DNA of 44,916 nt from Xanthoparmelia taractica. Taxonomy: Eukaryota > Ascomycota > Lecanoromycetes > Lecanorales > Parmeliaceae. A program made the translations under genes and the position numbers. The DNA lies in the NCBI GenBank assembly GCA_033085395.1, contig JANQBS010000293.1:1-44916 (forward strand), in the 5' to 3' direction. Positions 41,926-44,916 of the stretch are shown here, piece by piece. The notes under the pieces are model-generated. The model was not told where the DNA came from. It saw only the letters and a program-made list of their open reading frames with translations, and made no database searches. Position 1 is the first letter of the stretch; every line of letters begins with the position of its first letter.

Positions 41926-42888
41926 GTTATTTTCAGTTATATTGAAAATTGAAGTATCTCTAGAAGTAGAATTTGTGCTTGAATTTGAAGTAGAATTCGA
42001 TACAGAGTTTATAACAGTTGAATTACCAGAATTAGAGTCAGTGCCAGAAGGATTTCTAATAGAAGAATTGTTAATAATAGAACTTTTAAGAGATGTATCG
42101 CCGGTAGAAGAAGATTCTCTTAGTCTTTTTAATAATTAAATACTAGTCTTAAATCTAGTTAGAGCAGCCCTGAAAATTAATCGATTATATGTCTAGCTAG
42201 TAGGTTAGTTTGGTGTCTTAATAGATATAGAACGAGCTCTTACACGTGCGTCACGAGCTAATAAAGCTACTTCTTTTATAATCTCTAAAGACCTGAAATT
42301 AATCTTAATAATATCGATAATAAACTACTTAATATCGGCGATAACGAGACTAATAAAAGCGTAATCGGAGTGTAGAAATTCGTTTATTTGAAAGATTAAA
42401 ATAATAGTATCTCGAGAGATAGGATTTAGAGCTAACGAAGTTAAGATAATAGTAGTCTTCTTAATAACGGAGATAGGATAACAATAGTCTTCTTGATAAT
42501 AGAGAGGTAGTATTATATTAATAAGAAAGGTTTTTTATTAACATAAAGATATATATTATATAAATTCAAGTCCTCTCTCACCACGCAATCAAATAGTGTA
42601 ATATTTCTCCTAGCAGTAGCAATATAGTAATGTAGTAATAATAAGTGAGCTATAGCGATAATAGTGATAATCGTGAGTGTGAGAAAGATAAGAGAGATGA
42701 GTTTAATAACGAACTTAGTGAGATTCCGGTCGTCCGGGTAAGAATTCCGATGATTTTATATGCGAATCTCACTAGGCGAGATGCAATTCTCCGCGGAGAA
42801 GAATTATCTTAACGAATATATAAGTATTAATTAAGCAATAATGAAGTAATAATGAAGGATCTCCTAAAACAGCTAATGAAAGCTATTT

Positions 42889-42902
42889 GAGCGTTGCTAC
42901 CA
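42889..42902 (-). other. Primer-binding site of the gypsy element
   Basis: Three bases inside the 5' LTR the sense strand reads TGGTAGCAACGCTC. TGG complements the CCA end of a tRNA, and TGGTAGC is the start found in many fungal elements primed by initiator tRNA-Met. Confidence 0.6.
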
Positions 42903-42905
42903 TAC

Positions 42906-43062
42906 TATAATAGCAAAGAAAGTGTATTTAAATAGTAAGTCAATTGAGTGTGTAATTCTTAATTATTCTAAGTTGGAAAATTCTATCTAAGTTAGGGCTA
43001 GCCAAGCACTTACCTTAGCTAATTTCTTGATTGGCTTGGCAAGTGCGTTTTCTATGATAGTT
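42906..43062 (-). repeat. Right LTR (5' LTR of the element)
   Basis: This is the partner of 35583-35739, of equal length and ungapped. About 15 inner positions differ, all but one as C to T or G to A towards this copy, mostly at CpA or TpG. The terminal TG and CA are changed to TA and TT. Confidence 0.88.
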
Positions 43063-43671
43063 CTGAGTGGGCTGGGTACTCAAATATTGAATATCGCTAT
43101 CGTTATCGTCAGAGAAGATGTTGTTAAAATTAGTAACCTTTCTTCGAGACGTGTCTCTATATTCTTTAGGTTAATTTCGCTATAAGAAAGTGGAGACGAG
43201 TACTTAATTAATCTCAATAAGCTTCGTATATCTTCTTTTTCTTCTTTAATTTCTTCTACTCGAACTCAACGATGAGTTACTATATCTTTAGTATTAGCAG
43301 CCTCACGTTCAGTAAGTGCCCGTCTTCTACTACTATTCTTCTTATACGTTAGATTCTAATTAGTCTTTTAAGTTATCGTAAATAACTAAGATTGAATAGT
43401 CTTAGACCTCTTATACTTATCGGTTTATACTCTTTTCACCTATCTACTAGAGTTAGCTGGTTTTGGGCCAAAACTAGCTACAGGCTACTAAAATTCCGAC
43501 TGAAAACCAGCTGAAATCTAAATCCAGCTGGTTTTGGGTACGAATCAACTAAAAAAAAAAGTTGAAGAGTACATTTTATAGCCCTCGATTAGGGCTTCAA
43601 ATCGCGCTATCGCTGACTAAGATCGGATGTATAGTTATTTCTAAATAAATTGTTGAAATAAATTCAAAATA

Positions 43672-43717
43672 CGTGCCAAGACCAGGGAGCGGGTACTCCC
43701 GAAGAGGTCTTGGCACG
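43672..43717. repeat. GC-rich 12-bp inverted repeat hairpin
   Basis: CGTGCCAAGACC (43672-43683) and GGTCTTGGCACG (43706-43717) match perfectly across 22 bases that themselves contain GGGA and TCCC facing each other. It stands out from strongly AT-rich surroundings. Confidence 0.65.
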
Positions 43718-43747
43718 AATCCCCATTCTGTTCCTCGGGCTATATAA

Positions 43748-44062
43748 TTAATATAATATAGATCTAGAAAAAAAAGTGAGTTATTTAGAATAATATCAAT
43801 AATGATATTTTGAAATTTTTCAAATCGGGTTAGATTCAAGCTAATTAGTATTAGGCTGAAATTATAAAAAGTAGAGATAGTTGCGATTCGAATTTATATA
43901 TATAAATATGCAATATAATCTAAATCTATAAAAAAAAGCTGATTATTTACTTTATTTTTAACTCTATAATTTTTGAATTTTCTAATTCGGTCTAGAATTG
44001 AGCTAGTTAGTATTAGATTGAAATTCTAAGACTTAGATATAGTCGCGATATATACTTGAAAT
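43748..44062. repeat. Tandem duplication, unit about 162 bp
   Basis: Two diverged copies stand head to tail. Paired landmarks are ATAATATAGATCTAGAAAAA and ATAATCTAAATCTATAAAAA, then CTAATTAGTATTAGGCTGAA and CTAGTTAGTATTAGATTGAA, then TAGTTGCGAT and TAGTCGCGAT, all offset by about 160-162 bases. Many differences are transitions. Confidence 0.65.
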
Positions 44063-44916
44063 TTTAACAAGGCTCGCTAAGTCCGATTTATCTTATAAAC
44101 TCCGAATTCTTAACCCTAACCTTAAGGAATCTACTATTAACGAAATAGCCGCGTTTAACGCTTAGCGTCCGCATATATCAATCTTTTCTTAACTCTCTTC
44201 TTCTTTCTTTCTTAATAATTCTTTAATAATCAATACATCTATACTCGATATAGTCTAATCCACTATATCGAATATTCTCTTTCATCCTAGATAAATTACG
44301 TCATCGTTTATTAAGAGACTGGTCTATTGATTTACAAAGAGTGTAAATTCGCTCTAATTCCGTCTCGAATTAACACACATTTCTCGAATACACCCCATCA
44401 ATTAGAACCTAGAATTCGACGTTAAATCGAGGTTAATATATCTTATATTAATAATCTAATCAAGTCTCAATCAGAGATTAAAGCTAGGATTTAAAGCTTT
44501 CTTGAAACATTTGATTATACTTATTTAATCCCTAAATTAGCTATCTATTCTAATAGACTAGCGTGTTCTTATTATTCATATATTATACGATTATTACGTC
44601 CTATTTAAAATCATTATAGAGATTATTATAATTGGAAAAACCCTCGCAAGTTAGGTTAAAGAAAAAAGAATATAAAAAATAATTTATGGGAAATTAGCGT
44701 TCTCTATTAAAGATTCTTTTAATCCGACCTTGGAAATAAGTATTTTAGGATTAATTCTATTAAGGCTAGCCCTATTAGAATCCCTACGAGGCCTAGAGTT
44801 AAAACTTCTCGAGAGAGTTCGAATTCTTCTTTAGACGAGAATAACGACTCTAATAGATTAAGATCTATTCCTCAAGATATATATTCCCTTTTTATTATAT
44901 TATTAGCCTTTTTTAG

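Larger units (their letters stand above)
35583..43062 (-). mobile_element. RIP-decayed Ty3/gypsy chromovirus, full length
   Basis: Two 157-bp direct repeats bound a 7480-bp element whose coding sense is the minus strand. Reading from the right, a TGG-starting primer-binding site adjoins the 5' LTR, and decayed protein relics appear in the order gag, protease region, reverse transcriptase, integrase zinc finger and core, GPY/F-type module, chromodomain, then the 3' LTR. This order (integrase last, chromodomain at the end) defines the Ty3/gypsy chromovirus lineage. Every domain is broken by stops arising from G-to-A changes on the sense strand or C-to-T on the other. The flanks read TTCTT on the left and TTCTG on the right if the element is taken to end two bases earlier, a possible 4/5 match for a target duplication. 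Confidence 0.85.
43063..44916. repeat. AT-rich repeat block, right end
   Basis: The remaining right end is TA-rich and without usable frames. It includes a patch with AACCAGCTG/CAGCTGGTTTT motifs (43450-43550), a GC-rich hairpin, and a tandem duplication. A broken plus-strand line from 44500 on resembles decayed mobile-element protein but cannot be named. Confidence 0.5.

Noticed and set aside
41942..42139. 65-codon plus-strand Glu/Val-rich frame
   Set aside because: It is the mirror of a Ser/Thr/Asn-rich low-complexity part of the decayed gag region on the minus strand.
43190..43420. Possible tRNA or small RNA genes in the repeat blocks, and CRISPR-like spacing in the tandem repeats
   Set aside because: No GTTCRANNC box with a matching acceptor stem was found anywhere in the window, and the repeats are contiguous without spacers.
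44105..44122. Telomere-like TTAACCCTAACC
   Set aside because: Only about two units, not a run, and followed by ordinary AT-rich sequence; a chance match or old interstitial trace.

Overview
The window is nuclear DNA of a filamentous ascomycete (Pezizomycotina; I would guess Dothideomycetes or Eurotiomycetes, but the class is not fixed by anything seen). The reasons are short GT-AG introns of 46-109 bases, a fungal Zn2Cys6 regulator, a DUF726 hydrolase, MYND/SET genes, pyrimidine-rich promoters, and AT-rich blocks in which transposons are decayed by C-to-T changes typical of repeat-induced point mutation (RIP). It is a patchwork: gene-bearing DNA of ordinary composition lies between AT-rich repeat blocks at about 1-500, 5870-6600 and 34000-44916.

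Left end (1-7800). A minus-strand gene is cut in two by a 572-bp non-autonomous hAT element (684-1255) with matched termini, a perfect 8-bp target duplication and a remnant of the transposase dimerisation domain. Two tandem repeats follow, then an intact AflR-like Zn2Cys6 regulator (2692-4065), a repeat-built AT-rich element with a hairpin (4128-4640), a MITE-like element with roughly 45-bp inverted termini (4689-4987) and a broken F-box-like gene (5118-5680).

Middle (7800-23000). One large three-exon minus-strand gene encodes a DUF726/TMCO4-type alpha/beta hydrolase of about 1705 residues with a Pro/Lys-rich head and an Ala/Lys-rich LEA-like tail. Two SET-domain genes follow on the plus strand and both are damaged: the first by an in-frame TAA, the second (MYND-SET) by two or three one-base frame shifts. 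A DUF7730/F-box-like gene (20274-21365) and a 69-residue orphan with a clear promoter (22769-22978) complete this part.

Right of centre (23500-33000). A metabolic neighbourhood: a TauD-type 2-oxoglutarate dioxygenase (minus) divergent from an eleven-exon Dal5/Soa1-type major facilitator (plus), then a flavin monooxygenase (plus) and an alkaline ceramidase (minus), then a 75-residue secreted eight-cysteine protein at the edge of the AT-rich block. The dioxygenase-transporter pair suggests sulfonate uptake and desulfonation; linking FMO and ceramidase to the same pathway is speculation.

Right end (34000-44916). RIP-decayed repeats, including a complete Ty3/gypsy chromovirus on the minus strand (35583-43062) with two 157-bp LTRs, a tRNA primer site and recognisable RT, integrase and chromodomain, whose catalytic residues are lost through G-to-A changes. 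I found no tRNA, rRNA or CRISPR array. Exon borders were worked out by hand from GT/AG sites, frame continuity and remembered family motifs; no database search was run.
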